A model generated the notes under the pieces. The model did no database searches and was not told where the DNA came from. It worked only from the letters and a program-made list of their open reading frames with translations. 64,000 nt of DNA. It comes from Microbacterium sp. Leaf320 (GTDB taxonomy: Bacteria > Actinomycetota > Actinomycetes > Actinomycetales > Microbacteriaceae). Within the stretch, counting starts at the first letter, position 1. Each line of letters starts with the position of its first letter. Where the stretch lies: assembly GCF_001423485.1 (NCBI RefSeq), contig NZ_LMOD01000001.1, positions 440,617 to 504,616 on the forward strand, read 5' to 3'. The position numbers and the translations under genes are program-made. Shown piece by piece: positions 9,122-19,064 of the stretch.

Positions 9122-9390
9122 CCGTGGGAGCGAAAAAACGCTCAGGACGCGGTGAACCCCCGCGTTAGTTGAAACAACACGCTCCCTGAGCATTCGAAGA
9201 CCCCACCCCCGGTCATCGACCGCGAACGGACTCGCGGTAGTGCGGTCTATGGGCGGTGATGGCTCGAACGCGGATGACCGGTGCGGGCTCGGTTTCCCGA
9301 ATCACCGCAGGTGTCGCGATGCCCCACGTACCTCAACCCAGAGCTGCGTCTCGATCATGGCGCCGGCCGCGGCCGAGGATGCCCGTGGGG
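9122..9390. other. 269-base gap between convergent genes; possible structured RNA
   Basis: No credible gene is seen. The stretch is rich in inverted repeats: GAGCG/CGCTC around 9129-9142, GCTCAGG (9140-9146) pairing with CCTGAGC (9185-9191), and ACCGCGA (9219-9225) with TCGCGGT (9232-9238). The last may be a terminator for the operon ending at 9121. The other structure has no known counterpart that I recognise. Confidence 0.4.
9219..9238 (+). terminator. weak stem-loop after the SGNH operon
   Basis: A 7-base stem (ACCGCGA/TCGCGGT) with a 6-base loop lies about 100 bases past the SGNH stop. No U-run follows, so a terminator role is tentative. Confidence 0.25.
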
Positions 9391-10992
9391 TCAGCGGCCG
9401 GCAGTCGCGGACTCGAGGTCCGGGTCGGTCACGAGTTCCGGGACGCTCTGCTTGCGGTCGATGGCACCCGTAGCGGCGACGAGGAGGGCGGCGAACGCGA
9501 GGGAGCCGACGACCCAGAACACGCCAGGCGCGATGGGGAGGCCGCTCCACCACCACTCGATGCCCTTGTTCAGGTCGAAACCGGCGTAGTCCGTGCCGGT
9601 GAGGTAACGACGCATGGTCGTGTACAGGGCAGTGCTGTTCGCGCCGGCGAGGCCGATGACGATGATCCAGCGCTGGACGCGCGACATCGTGATCCGCGGG
9701 TCGCCGGCTCCGAAAAGCAGCAGACCGATCAGCAGTACCTGCAGGGGGAGGACGTAACGGGGCTGAACGAGCACTCCCACATCGACACCGTTCTGTACGA
9801 TCACCCAACTCGGGACCATCACGAGGGCGATCCCGGCCAGGACGACCGCGACGTTCGATCGCACGTCACGCCTTCGTGAGAGGCTCCAGAACGCCACTGC
9901 TCCGTATAGGACGAGCGTGGTGAACCAGACCGCCGCCGGCATCTTGGTGTCACCCCAGCCGAGCGCCTGGGTGCCGAAGTTGCCGACCCAGAGCTGAGGG
10001 ATATTCATCACGGTGCGGATCAGTCCGCTGACGATGTCGACGCTCTCCGGGCGCGTGCCGGCCATCTCGCCTTCGAGCGCGGACCCGACCTGGTTGGAGC
10101 CGAGGTAGAACGCGGCAGCCATGACCGCAGCGCCGACGGGAAGCGCGAGAAGGTAGAGATATCTCCGGGTGCGTTCGAACGAGAGTATCGCCGCGACCAC
10201 CGCGCCGAAAGCGACGTACACCGCGGAATCGCCGCGCGCTCCGGCGCCCATCAGCGCTGAGACGAACGCGAGTGACCCGAGGGCGATGCGGCGTCCCCAG
10301 CTGGGTGCGCGGAAGTAGCCCACGAGTGCGACCCATAGGGTGCCGGCTGACATGATCGCCCAGCCGCTCGGATTGACGCTGGCGACGAGGAAGATGCCCG
10401 CCGGTATCGCCGTCAGCATAAGACCCCAGAGCATGGGGGTGCGGAGCCGCCGATCGACGAGAAGATAGATCGAGGTGACCAGCGTGACCGCGAGGAAAGA
10501 GTTGAACACGCGCATCAGCAGTACCGACGTCGGCACATCCGCGGAGCTGAAGATGCTCATCGTGCCGTAGTAAACGGGCGGATACAGGCCCTGGAAGTTG
10601 CCATGGCCGGTCGTGATCAGGCCAGTAGGCGGGGTGTCACAACGACCGCTATGTTCGGGCACGAACGCGAAGCAGACGGAGGAGTTCGCCACCTCCGCCA
10701 GGATTGCCCTCTCACTCGGATCCTCGGTCATCTCGCACAGGCCGGGTCGCTCACCGGGCGCGCACCAGATGCTCGTCATATGGAAGTTGTCGTCAGGGCT
10801 CGCGCCGACGGGAGAGGCGAAGCTCCACCCGACCAGTGCCGCGAAACCGAGCAGAGCGACGATCAGGACACGAATGATCCGGCGTCGATCAGTGGGTTCG
10901 ACGGTTCCCCCGATGTCTGAGCGCGCGGTGACTGGACCCGACGAGAAAACCATGGTGGCTAGTCTATTCGGGTCGTCCTGAGGATCCGTCAC
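9391..10992 (-). CDS. DUF2142 family polytopic membrane protein
   Basis: The 533-residue protein has roughly a dozen hydrophobic segments and the DUF2142 layout: a first helix, then a large loop with SPDDNFHMTSIWC (about residues 65-77) and a conserved Cys-rich stretch. DUF2142 proteins occur in glycopolymer clusters and resemble lipid-linked GT-C glycosyltransferases, which suggests a polyprenyl-phosphate-sugar-dependent transferase acting outside the membrane, but this is not proven. The chosen GTG at 10992 overlaps the DUF2304 stop by 4 bases; an internal ATG at 10953 (520 residues) is the alternative. It is the third gene of a coupled trio with a DPM1-like transferase that could make its lipid-linked donor. 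Confidence 0.8.
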   Translation of the reverse strand: MTDPQDDPNRLATMVFSSGPVTARSDIGGTVEPTDRRRIIRVLIVALLGFAALVGWSFASPVGASPDDNFHMTSIWCAPGERPGLCEMTEDPSERAILAEVANSSVCFAFVPEHSGRCDTPPTGLITTGHGNFQGLYPPVYYGTMSIFSSADVPTSVLLMRVFNSFLAVTLVTSIYLLVDRRLRTPMLWGLMLTAIPAGIFLVASVNPSGWAIMSAGTLWVALVGYFRAPSWGRRIALGSLAFVSALMGAGARGDSAVYVAFGAVVAAILSFERTRRYLYLLALPVGAAVMAAAFYLGSNQVGSALEGEMAGTRPESVDIVSGLIRTVMNIPQLWVGNFGTQALGWGDTKMPAAVWFTTLVLYGAVAFWSLSRRRDVRSNVAVVLAGIALVMVPSWVIVQNGVDVGVLVQPRYVLPLQVLLIGLLLFGAGDPRITMSRVQRWIIVIGLAGANSTALYTTMRRYLTGTDYAGFDLNKGIEWWWSGLPIAPGVFWVVGSLAFAALLVAATGAIDRKQSVPELVTDPDLESATAGR

Positions 10993-11369
10993 CCGTGGTC
11001 GTCTGAGTCGGGCGGAGTCGTGCGACTCTCGACTTGCCGCAATCGATCCTCCAGCAGCGCGACGCGCTCGGCGAGAGTCCGAGTACGTTCTTCCGAGCGG
11101 GTGAGCTCGGTGGATTGCTGGATGCACACCAGGAAGAGCACCACGATCCCGACGAAGAACAGGAGATTGACGGGGACGTCGATCCCGAGGGCAGCAGCGA
11201 GTGCGTCGAGGATCGACGGGAAGATAGCGATGACGAGGCTGAGCGTCCCCGCGATCAGCCACCAGAAGGTGTGACGTTCACGCAACTTGCCCCGCCGCAA
11301 GAGTTCGACTGCGACGATGAGGATGAGGAGGGCTCCCACGATTCCGAGGAGGTAGCGCGCGAGGATCAT
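10989..11369 (-). CDS. DUF2304 family small membrane protein
   Basis: The 126-residue protein has three hydrophobic segments (about 2-22, 33-52, 63-85) and then a charged coiled-coil tail of about 40 residues, the typical DUF2304 layout. These genes commonly sit beside polyprenyl-phosphate glycosyltransferases. The ATG at 11369 overlaps the stop of the upstream transferase (ATGA), and the stop overlaps the DUF2142 start (GTGA), so the three gene products should be made in fixed proportion. Biochemical function is unknown; a membrane partner of the transferase is an inference. Confidence 0.82.
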   Translation of the reverse strand: MILARYLLGIVGALLILIVAVELLRRGKLRERHTFWWLIAGTLSLVIAIFPSILDALAAALGIDVPVNLLFFVGIVVLFLVCIQQSTELTRSEERTRTLAERVALLEDRLRQVESRTTPPDSDDHG

Positions 11370-12094
11370 GCGACAGCCGTCGACCATCGGCGGGGACGGA
11401 GGAATGCGATCGTCAGCGCGAAGAAGGCTCGGCCGAGATACACCGCGGACTTCAGCTGATTGTGGGACGGAGTTCCGCCCGCACGTTCGCGCATCGCGAC
11501 GCCGACTTGCGTGAAACGAAGGCCGGCGCGATGGCCGGTGACCAGGGACTCGATCGTGTCGCCGAGATACTCGGCCGGGAAGTCCTGTGCGTAGAGAGCG
11601 ATAGCTCGCGGGCCATGGGCCTTGAAACCGGAAGTCGTGTCGGTCAGTCGCGTCGTCAGAGCCCTGCTGAGAGTGCCGGACAGGAACCGCATCGCCCACC
11701 TTCGCGGTCCACGGACCGCGTAGTCGCCCTCGCCTGCGAAACGCGCACCGATCACCACATCGTGCTCATCGAGCTGCGCGACGAGTGCCGGAACGTTGGC
11801 AGGGTTGTGCTGGCCATCAGAATCGAGCTGGACAGCGACAGGAATCCCGTTCTCCAGCGCGAAGCGGAACCCGAGTCGCATCGCGCCGCCGACTCCGAGG
11901 TTGAAGGGGAGTTCGAGCACCTGTGCTCCGGCCGCGCGGGCGACCTCGACGGTCGTGTCCGTCGATCCGTCGCTCACGACCAGAACGCGCACGCCGGGCA
12001 AAGAACTTCGCACCTCGGAGATGACCTGCTCGATCACTTCCGCCTCATTGAATGCGGGCATGACCACCAGCACTTGGTCGAGGGAGTACACCAT
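11366..12094 (-). CDS. Polyprenyl-phosphate glycosyltransferase, DPM1-like GT2
   Basis: The 242-residue GT-A protein has VVMPAFNEAEVI at residues 10-21, the DGSTDTT nucleotide-binding motif (about 41-47) and DSDGQH as the metal-binding DxD (about 92-97). It lacks the C-terminal membrane anchor of some relatives, and the co-encoded DUF2304 protein may serve instead. The likely reaction is transfer of a sugar from a nucleotide to polyprenyl phosphate on the inner membrane face, feeding the DUF2142 protein. The ATG lies 7 bases after a TATACT -10 (12102-12107), so the message should be leaderless. Confidence 0.87.
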   Translation of the reverse strand: MVYSLDQVLVVMPAFNEAEVIEQVISEVRSSLPGVRVLVVSDGSTDTTVEVARAAGAQVLELPFNLGVGGAMRLGFRFALENGIPVAVQLDSDGQHNPANVPALVAQLDEHDVVIGARFAGEGDYAVRGPRRWAMRFLSGTLSRALTTRLTDTTSGFKAHGPRAIALYAQDFPAEYLGDTIESLVTGHRAGLRFTQVGVAMRERAGGTPSHNQLKSAVYLGRAFFALTIAFLRPRRWSTAVA

Positions 12095-12101
12095 GGGTTT
12101 C

Positions 12102-12107
12102 AGTATA
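12102..12107 (-). promoter_or_regulatory. -10 of the DPM1-like/DUF2304/DUF2142 operon (leaderless)
   Basis: TATACT on the minus strand ends 7 bases before the ATG at 12094, which puts the transcription start at or next to the start codon. No Shine-Dalgarno sequence precedes the ATG. Confidence 0.5.
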
Positions 12108-12135
12108 TGGTCGTCGCTTCGCGGGTCGTGACGGC

Positions 12136-13089
12136 TCAACGAGCCACCACATGTCCCAGCAGAAGCGAGACCGCGGCCCATCGGCCCCGGAGCAGAGCGC
12201 CTGGGACCTTTGAGAGAGCGTTCAGCCGCGATGTGGCGCGCAGCCTGGCGGCGCGGGCTGCATGCCGCCAACCCGCGTCGCTCAGCCGCGCGCTGACGCT
12301 GCGGTAGAAATCACGCTCCTCGAGGAACCGCGTGCCGTCGCTCGCGGTGTACGAGGATGCGCTCGCCGAGTGGCGACGGTACTCGAAAGCGGGAGTCGTC
12401 GAGATTGCGAAGCGCCCGCCTTCGAGCAGGATGTCGAGCTGAAGCGCGAGATCCATCACGATCTCATAGCGGTCTGTGAAGCGGAAGCGTCGGAGCGCAT
12501 CGGTTCGCCAGCAGATCGCCGGGAAGTAGGTCCAGTTCCCGTTCATCAGCGTCGTCACGAGCGCGTCGCCGCTCAGCACGGTCGGCGCCGCAAGATGCGG
12601 TCGCACGACCGCCTTGATCCGATCCGCGAGCGGCGCCGCGGGCTTGCCGTTCTCATCGATGACGAGCACAGCAGGCTGGACGTAGTCGGGCGCGTCGAAG
12701 CGCTCGATGAGCGCTCGCACTTCGCGGACGTAACCGGGGAGGAGCCTGTCATCGCAACCGGGGATCGCAACGTAATCGCTCTGAGCGAGGTCGATGCATC
12801 GATCGAAGGATCTGCTCACCCCGAGGTTCTCCGGGTTGCGCTCGAAGAGGATCCGCTCGTCCCCGAGGCTCTCCACCCACTCGGCGGGGTTCCAGTGCGG
12901 GTAGCAGTCATCGAGCACGACCAGTCGCCAGTCGGCATCGTCCTGCGCGATCACACTGAGCACCGCCTCCTTGAACTGGGACGGGTCGCCGTAGAAAGGC
13001 ATCATGATGTCGATGGTCCCTGCGTTCACTCCGTCGGCCTCCTGAGTCCGTAGTGCCCTGGCATAATTGCCGAATCGGTCCAGCATCAT
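12136..13089 (-). CDS. GT2 family glycosyltransferase
   Basis: The 317-residue protein is a GT-A transferase. Its domain starts at TIDIMMPFYGDP (about residues 20-31), with VVLDDCYP near residue 55 and the acidic metal-binding GCDDRLLPGYV near 105. A basic amphipathic tail closes the protein. The start is unsure: ATG at 13089 begins just before the fold, while ATG at 13149 would add 20 residues but overlap the divergent flippase gene by 7 bases. No membrane segment is evident. It probably adds one sugar of the polymer in the cytoplasm; donor and acceptor are unknown. Confidence 0.8.
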   Translation of the reverse strand: MMLDRFGNYARALRTQEADGVNAGTIDIMMPFYGDPSQFKEAVLSVIAQDDADWRLVVLDDCYPHWNPAEWVESLGDERILFERNPENLGVSRSFDRCIDLAQSDYVAIPGCDDRLLPGYVREVRALIERFDAPDYVQPAVLVIDENGKPAAPLADRIKAVVRPHLAAPTVLSGDALVTTLMNGNWTYFPAICWRTDALRRFRFTDRYEIVMDLALQLDILLEGGRFAISTTPAFEYRRHSASASSYTASDGTRFLEERDFYRSVSARLSDAGWRHAARAARLRATSRLNALSKVPGALLRGRWAAVSLLLGHVVAR

Positions 13090-13142
13090 GGTAGGCGAGA
13101 TGCGCAGGGCCGTGCCGCCGCGAGGAAGGAAGCGCACGTCAG

Positions 13143-14384
13143 ATGGCATCAGGAGTCGAGCCACCCTCGGGTCGGAGACCGCGACGGAGCCTGCTTCTGG
13201 TCCTGATCGCCACAGCTGTGTCGGCAGCGAGCAGTTTCTTGATCCTTCTCGTCGTCGCGCCGGCGCTCGGACCCGCCGGATACGCATCCTTCTCGGTGTA
13301 CTGGGGAGCGCTGTTCATGGTCGTCGGCATTCTGTTCGGCGTGCAACAGGAGTCGACGCGGGCGGTATCCCATAAGGGAGAGTCCTTCCCTGAGAGCGGT
13401 GGCAGTTCTTCACTGCTCCGCTTCGCCGGTGTGCTCGGCGCCGCCGTCCTCGTTCTGGTCGTCACCACTGGGCTGATCTGGGCCGGCCCCCTGTTCGGGT
13501 CGGCGAATGCCGGCTGGGCCTATCCGCTCGCGATCGCCGTCGCGTCTTATGTGGGTGTCGCGGCGCTCAACGGCATTCTCGCGGGCAGCGGTCAGTGGGG
13601 CGGATTCGCCGCCGTGCCCCTCATCGACGGACTGCTCCGCCTCATCCTCGTCGCCATAGCCCTCTGGACGGGCGCCGACGGTACCGCGCTCGCATGGGCG
13701 GTCGCGATCCCGTTCCCGGTGTCGCTGCTGGTGGTCGTGTCGGCACGCTGGGCGGCGGTGCGCTCTTACTCCCGCGTCCGCGAGTCCTACCGTGCGCTCG
13801 CATCGAACGCTAGCCGAACCATGGTTGCGTCTACCGCGAATGCGGTGCTCGTCAACGGGTTCCCGGTGATCCTCTCGCTGCTCGCAGGAGGAGATCGAGC
13901 AGCTCTGGGTGCGGTGGTCCTCGCGCTGACTCTGACGAGGGCCCCCATCCTCGTGCCGTTGACCGCGCTGCAGAGCATGCTCATCGCTCGGTTCAGCGCG
14001 GCGCCGGAGAAAGCCCCCAGACTCATGGTGACCGTGCTGATCGGGCTCTGCGTGTTCACACCGGTGGTGGGCGTCGTGGCCGGGCTCTGGGGCGAGAGCC
14101 TCCTTGTCGGACTTTTCGGCGGGGGATTCGCGATCGAGGGGGCGCTGCTCACGTGGCTGGTGATCGCCTCGGGTTGCCTGGGGGTGTTGACGGTGACGGG
14201 TGCGCGTGCTCTCGCGGCCGGGCGCCACACCGCCTTTGCCACCGGATGGGTCCTGGCGTGCGTCCTCGCCGTGGCGGCCGTCGCACTCACGCCGGGTGAC
14301 ATCGGCTTCCGTACCGTCGTCGGGCTCATCGTGGGACCACTCATCGGAGCGGCATGGCACCTCGTCTTCGGACGCCGTCCCTGA
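13143..14384 (+). CDS. Polysaccharide flippase-like (MATE/Wzx-type) membrane protein
   Basis: The 413-residue protein is almost entirely hydrophobic, with about twelve segments in the pattern of the MOP superfamily (Wzx/MurJ/MATE). The first helix (about 16-36) is followed by LGPAGYASFSVYWG, a common Wzx feature. It would move lipid-linked oligosaccharides across the membrane. A purine-rich GAGGAAGGAAG ribosome site ends about 10 bases before the ATG at 13143. A Wzx-type flippase in the same locus as two ABC exporters suggests more than one glycan or precursor is handled here. The stop abuts that of the convergent transferase with no gap. Confidence 0.75.
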   Translation: MASGVEPPSGRRPRRSLLLVLIATAVSAASSFLILLVVAPALGPAGYASFSVYWGALFMVVGILFGVQQESTRAVSHKGESFPESGGSSSLLRFAGVLGAAVLVLVVTTGLIWAGPLFGSANAGWAYPLAIAVASYVGVAALNGILAGSGQWGGFAAVPLIDGLLRLILVAIALWTGADGTALAWAVAIPFPVSLLVVVSARWAAVRSYSRVRESYRALASNASRTMVASTANAVLVNGFPVILSLLAGGDRAALGAVVLALTLTRAPILVPLTALQSMLIARFSAAPEKAPRLMVTVLIGLCVFTPVVGVVAGLWGESLLVGLFGGGFAIEGALLTWLVIASGCLGVLTVTGARALAAGRHTAFATGWVLACVLAVAAVALTPGDIGFRTVVGLIVGPLIGAAWHLVFGRRP

Positions 14385-15398
14385 TCAGCGGCGGCGGTGG
14401 ACGGTGAGGTCGTAGACCACGACCTCGGCCTGTCGCACGAGACGCAATCCCATGCAGCGGACGCGCTGTGTCAGGGTGAGACGCGACTTCAGCGAACGTA
14501 CCAGCGCGCGATCGGAGCGGAACAGCTCGGCATCGAACGGGGTGCGGATACTGCGTCGTTGGAGGCGGAGCGCTGTCAGACCGTAGTAGGCGCGTGCCGG
14601 GAGCACACCATGGTCGAGCGCGGCCTCGAACGACCGCGCGTGCGCTCGGACGATGTCGTGATAATAAGTCGCCGAGCGCAGCGAGTGGGAGACGCTGTCG
14701 CCACGCTGGAGCCAGAAATAGAGACGGTCGCTGCACGACGCCACCCGGCTCATTCGCAGGTACAGATCCATCGCGACAGCGACGTCCTGCGCATAGCGTC
14801 CGGATGGGAATCGAATGTCGTCGAACAGCGAGGCGCGGTAGAGCTTGCCCCAGTTCGCCTCGCTGAAGTACTTGAGCTCTTCCTTCCTGATGCGTCGCAA
14901 GGCGATGCTGAAGATGTTCTGATAGCTGCGAGCAGCGTCGTCGAAGACGATCGCCGAACCGGAGGGGTCATCGGCGTGCTGGTCTTTCGATGCAGCAGCG
15001 ACGCTTGCGCCGACGTTCCACCATCGGCAGCAGCTCATGTCGGCATCCGCGTCGATGAGAATGCTAAGCAGCCGCTCGACGAGGTGCGGGCTCATCAGGT
15101 CATCGTTGTCGCAGAATGTGATGTACGCGCCGCGCGCGGCATCCAGGCCCGCATTCTGAGCAGCGCCGATGCCGCCGTTGCTCTGATGGATCACGCGGAC
15201 GCGCTCATCCGTGGCGGCGATCTCGTCGCACAGCTCGCCTGAGCCGTCAGTCGACCCGTCGTCGACGAGGATGACGTCGAGGTGCTGGTGGGTCTGCGCG
15301 AGTATCGACGTCACGCAGGCGGCGAGATGGGCGGCGGCGTTGTAGACCGGAACGATGACGGAGACCGTACGCTCGAACGCGGGCAGGGCAGTGGACAT
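14385..15398 (-). CDS. GT2 family glycosyltransferase
   Basis: The 337-residue protein is a typical GT-A transferase: VSVIVPVYNAAAHLAAC near the N-terminus, LVDDGSTDGSGELCDEIA (about 41-58) and the CDNDD metal site (about 95-99). The C-terminal third is basic and shows no clear membrane segment. It would act in the cytoplasm on the growing polymer. The ATG at 15398 is preceded directly by an in-frame GTG (15401). A TACACT -10 (15407-15412) places transcription start at these codons, so the message is probably leaderless. Confidence 0.85.
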   Translation of the reverse strand: MSTALPAFERTVSVIVPVYNAAAHLAACVTSILAQTHQHLDVILVDDGSTDGSGELCDEIAATDERVRVIHQSNGGIGAAQNAGLDAARGAYITFCDNDDLMSPHLVERLLSILIDADADMSCCRWWNVGASVAAASKDQHADDPSGSAIVFDDAARSYQNIFSIALRRIRKEELKYFSEANWGKLYRASLFDDIRFPSGRYAQDVAVAMDLYLRMSRVASCSDRLYFWLQRGDSVSHSLRSATYYHDIVRAHARSFEAALDHGVLPARAYYGLTALRLQRRSIRTPFDAELFRSDRALVRSLKSRLTLTQRVRCMGLRLVRQAEVVVYDLTVHRRR

Positions 15399-15406
15399 CA
15401 CGATCG

Positions 15407-15412
15407 AGTGTA
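15407..15412 (-). promoter_or_regulatory. -10 of the GT2 gene (leaderless)
   Basis: TACACT on the minus strand ends 5 bases before the GTG at 15401 and 8 bases before the ATG at 15398. No ribosome site is seen. Confidence 0.45.
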
Positions 15413-15502
15413 CCCTTCGCTGTTGCGCGCTCTCCTGCGCCTGGAGGTCGGCGACGACGTGCCGGATCGCGGACGATCCTCCGTCTGGGCACCCCGCCCG
15501 GA

Positions 15503-15508
15503 TAGAAT
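15503..15508 (+). promoter_or_regulatory. candidate -10 for the epimerase-glf-wzm2-wzt2 operon
   Basis: TAGAAT lies 86 bases before the ATG at 15594 in the 190-base divergent gap. No clear -35 accompanies it. Confidence 0.35.
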
Positions 15509-15593
15509 CGGCGCTGGCCCGAACGTTCTCATCTCCGGACGGGCCGGTCCGTAATGGCGCTTTCGCATCCTATGACTGGAGAATTCCTCTTCC

Positions 15594-16730
15594 ATGGCTG
15601 AACACGTTCTCATCACCGGCGGCGCCGGATTCATCGGATCCCGTCTCGCGAAGCGTCTGGTCGACTCCGGGCATCGTGTGACCGTGCTCGACGCCCTCAT
15701 CCCGCAGGTCCATGGCGACAACCCCTCCGAGACATCGCCGTTGCTGAAGTCGCTAGAGGGCGTCGCAGAGGTCATTCATGGAACCGTCACAAGTCCCGAC
15801 GACCTCCGCAAGGCGCTTTCCGGGGCTACTGTCGTCGTGCATCTGGCTGCCGAGACCGGGACAGGACAGTCGATGTACGAGATCGACCGTTACGTCGAGG
15901 CGAACGTCGGGGGTACAGCGAAGCTGCTCGACCTCCTCACCAACGAGTCGCACTCCGTGAAGCGCATGGTCGTCGCGTCGTCGCGTTCGATCTATGGTGA
16001 AGGCGCCTACGAGGCGCAGGACGGGACGATCGTGTACCCGCCGCATCGCGCAGACGACACCATGGCTCAGGGTGACTTCCGGGTTCTCGGTGCCGGAGGT
16101 GAAGAACTCCGACTCGTCGCGACCGACGAGGATGCCAAGCTTCACCCTTCGTCGGTGTACGGCATCACCAAGCAGATGCAGGAGTCGCTGATCATGACGG
16201 TCGGGCCCGTGATCGGGGTCGAGCCGGTGGCGCTGCGGTACCAGAACGTCTATGGGCCCGGCCAGTCGCTCAAGAACCCGTACACGGGTATTCTGTCGAT
16301 CTTCTCTACGCTCATCAGGCAGGGCAAGGCGATCAACATCTTCGAGGACGGGCTGGAGAGCCGCGACTTCGTCTACATCGACGATGTCGTCGAGGCCACC
16401 TATCTCGCCGTGACGCACCAGGATGCCGCGGGTGGCACGTTCAACGTGGGATCAGGTGTGGCGACGACCGTCAACGACGTGGTCGGCGCGCTGTTCGCTG
16501 CATTCGGCACCGATGTGCCGACCCGCATCTCGGGCAACTATCGCTTGGGCGACATTCGCCACAACGTCGCAGACACGACCCGTCTGCGGGAAGTGCTCGG
16601 ATTCACTCCGGGGGTCGCCTTCGCGGACGGCGTGCAGCAGTTCGTCGAGTGGGTTCTCACGGAGCCCGTGGAGGGCGACACCTACCAGCGTTCTCTCGAT
16701 GAGATGGCCTCCCGGAACCTTCTGAAGTGA
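15594..16730 (+). CDS. dTDP-L-rhamnose 4-epimerase-like SDR enzyme
   Basis: The 378-residue extended SDR has GGAGFIG at residues 9-15 and the catalytic YxxxK as YGITK (about 187-191). The PQVHGDNPSE stretch, the GQSMYEI motif and VYGPGQSLKNPYTG match the dTDP-L-rhamnose 4-epimerase branch, which interconverts dTDP-6-deoxy-L-talose and dTDP-L-rhamnose. Other nucleotide-sugar 4-epimerases cannot be excluded. It would supply a deoxyhexose donor for the locus, in keeping with the RgpF-type gene upstream. The stop overlaps the second acyltransferase start by 4 bases (GTGA). Confidence 0.8.
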   Translation: MAEHVLITGGAGFIGSRLAKRLVDSGHRVTVLDALIPQVHGDNPSETSPLLKSLEGVAEVIHGTVTSPDDLRKALSGATVVVHLAAETGTGQSMYEIDRYVEANVGGTAKLLDLLTNESHSVKRMVVASSRSIYGEGAYEAQDGTIVYPPHRADDTMAQGDFRVLGAGGEELRLVATDEDAKLHPSSVYGITKQMQESLIMTVGPVIGVEPVALRYQNVYGPGQSLKNPYTGILSIFSTLIRQGKAINIFEDGLESRDFVYIDDVVEATYLAVTHQDAAGGTFNVGSGVATTVNDVVGALFAAFGTDVPTRISGNYRLGDIRHNVADTTRLREVLGFTPGVAFADGVQQFVEWVLTEPVEGDTYQRSLDEMASRNLLK

Positions 16731-17809
16731 GACCACGAAAGATGCTTGAGGGGAAGCCCTATCCCTACCGGGGGAACAGCCTCAATCTCTTCCGGCTCGG
16801 ACTCGCGGCGATCGTGCTGTTCGCCCACAGTTGGTACATCGCCGGGCGCGGTACAGGACCCCAGGTCAGCGGAGAGAACCTCGGCACCTGGGCGGTCGCC
16901 GGATTCTTCGTCCTCAGCGGATTCCTGATCACGAGGAGTCGACTGCGCACGTCCGCGGGAGACTATCTTCTCCACCGGATCGCCAGGATCTACCCCGCCT
17001 TCTTGGTATGTCTCCTTCTGACCGCCACCGTGTTCGGACCCTTGGCCGCGCTGATCGCCCACGGCACGCTGACGGACTACCTGACCACGCCCGAAACGCC
17101 CATGCAGTATGTGTGGGGGAACATGGGGCTCGAGGTCTCCAATTTCGGGATCGGAACGACTCTCGACACCGTCCCCTACCCGAACGTGTGGAACGGGTCC
17201 CTGTGGACCCTGTACCTGGAGTTCCTCTGCTACCTCGTGGTTTGGGTCGTGGGAGCGCTGGCGGTGTTCCGCCGCTCTGTCATACCGGCAGCCGCTCTGT
17301 TCGTGATCAGTCTCCTCATCTGGATCAATCTCGGTCTCTTCGTGGAGTTCGGGCTCGACACCAACTTCGGTCTGTTCTTCAAGCTGCTTCCCTTCTTCAT
17401 GGGGGGCGCGTGCGCGTACTTCATCATCGAGAAGTTCGGCCTGAATCGGTGGATCGGCATCGTGTCCCTCGTCATCGCAGTGGTGCTGATCGCCTTCGTT
17501 CCGCGGTGGGGCGGCCAGGTATCCGCGCCGTTCCTGGCCTACGGGCTGCTGTTCCTCTCAGCTGTGATCCCGCAGCCATCATGGATTTCGCGAAACGACA
17601 TCTCCTACGGGTTCTACATCTACGCGTGGCCGGTGCAACAGCTGGTCGTCCTCGTGGGAGGTGCCCGTTGGGGCATGTCGGTCTACCTCGCTCTGACGGT
17701 CGTCGGGACCACCCTCCTCGCGGCGGGAAGCTGGTACCTCATCGAACGTCCGAGCATGAACCGCATCCGCCGGAGACGCTCTGTCCCGCCTCTCCCCGTT
17801 CCGGTCTGA
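16727..17809 (+). CDS. Acyltransferase 3 family membrane protein (second copy)
   Basis: The 360-residue protein has about ten hydrophobic segments and the same signature as the copy at 6678: an early membrane H (VLFAHSW, about residue 31), WAVAGFFVLSGFLITRSRL and NGSLWTLYLEFLCY. It probably moves an acyl group onto the exported glycan. The GTG at 16727 overlaps the epimerase stop; ATG at 16742 is an alternative that loses five residues. Unlike the first copy it has no SGNH gene beside it, so it may use the one at 7904 or act alone. Confidence 0.86.
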   Translation: MRPRKMLEGKPYPYRGNSLNLFRLGLAAIVLFAHSWYIAGRGTGPQVSGENLGTWAVAGFFVLSGFLITRSRLRTSAGDYLLHRIARIYPAFLVCLLLTATVFGPLAALIAHGTLTDYLTTPETPMQYVWGNMGLEVSNFGIGTTLDTVPYPNVWNGSLWTLYLEFLCYLVVWVVGALAVFRRSVIPAAALFVISLLIWINLGLFVEFGLDTNFGLFFKLLPFFMGGACAYFIIEKFGLNRWIGIVSLVIAVVLIAFVPRWGGQVSAPFLAYGLLFLSAVIPQPSWISRNDISYGFYIYAWPVQQLVVLVGGARWGMSVYLALTVVGTTLLAAGSWYLIERPSMNRIRRRRSVPPLPVPV

Positions 17810-17869
17810 CGCGGGGAGAGGAGATCTCTCGGCGGGAGCCACCGAGCGATCGCTGAGAGGTGAAGCATC

Positions 17870-19054
<1,185 letters not shown>

Positions 19055-19064
19055 ACTCGACCCT

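Noticed and set aside
9240..9473. Small plus-strand frame of 77 codons in the gap
   Set aside because: No ribosome site, odd composition and overlap with the end of the DUF2142 gene.
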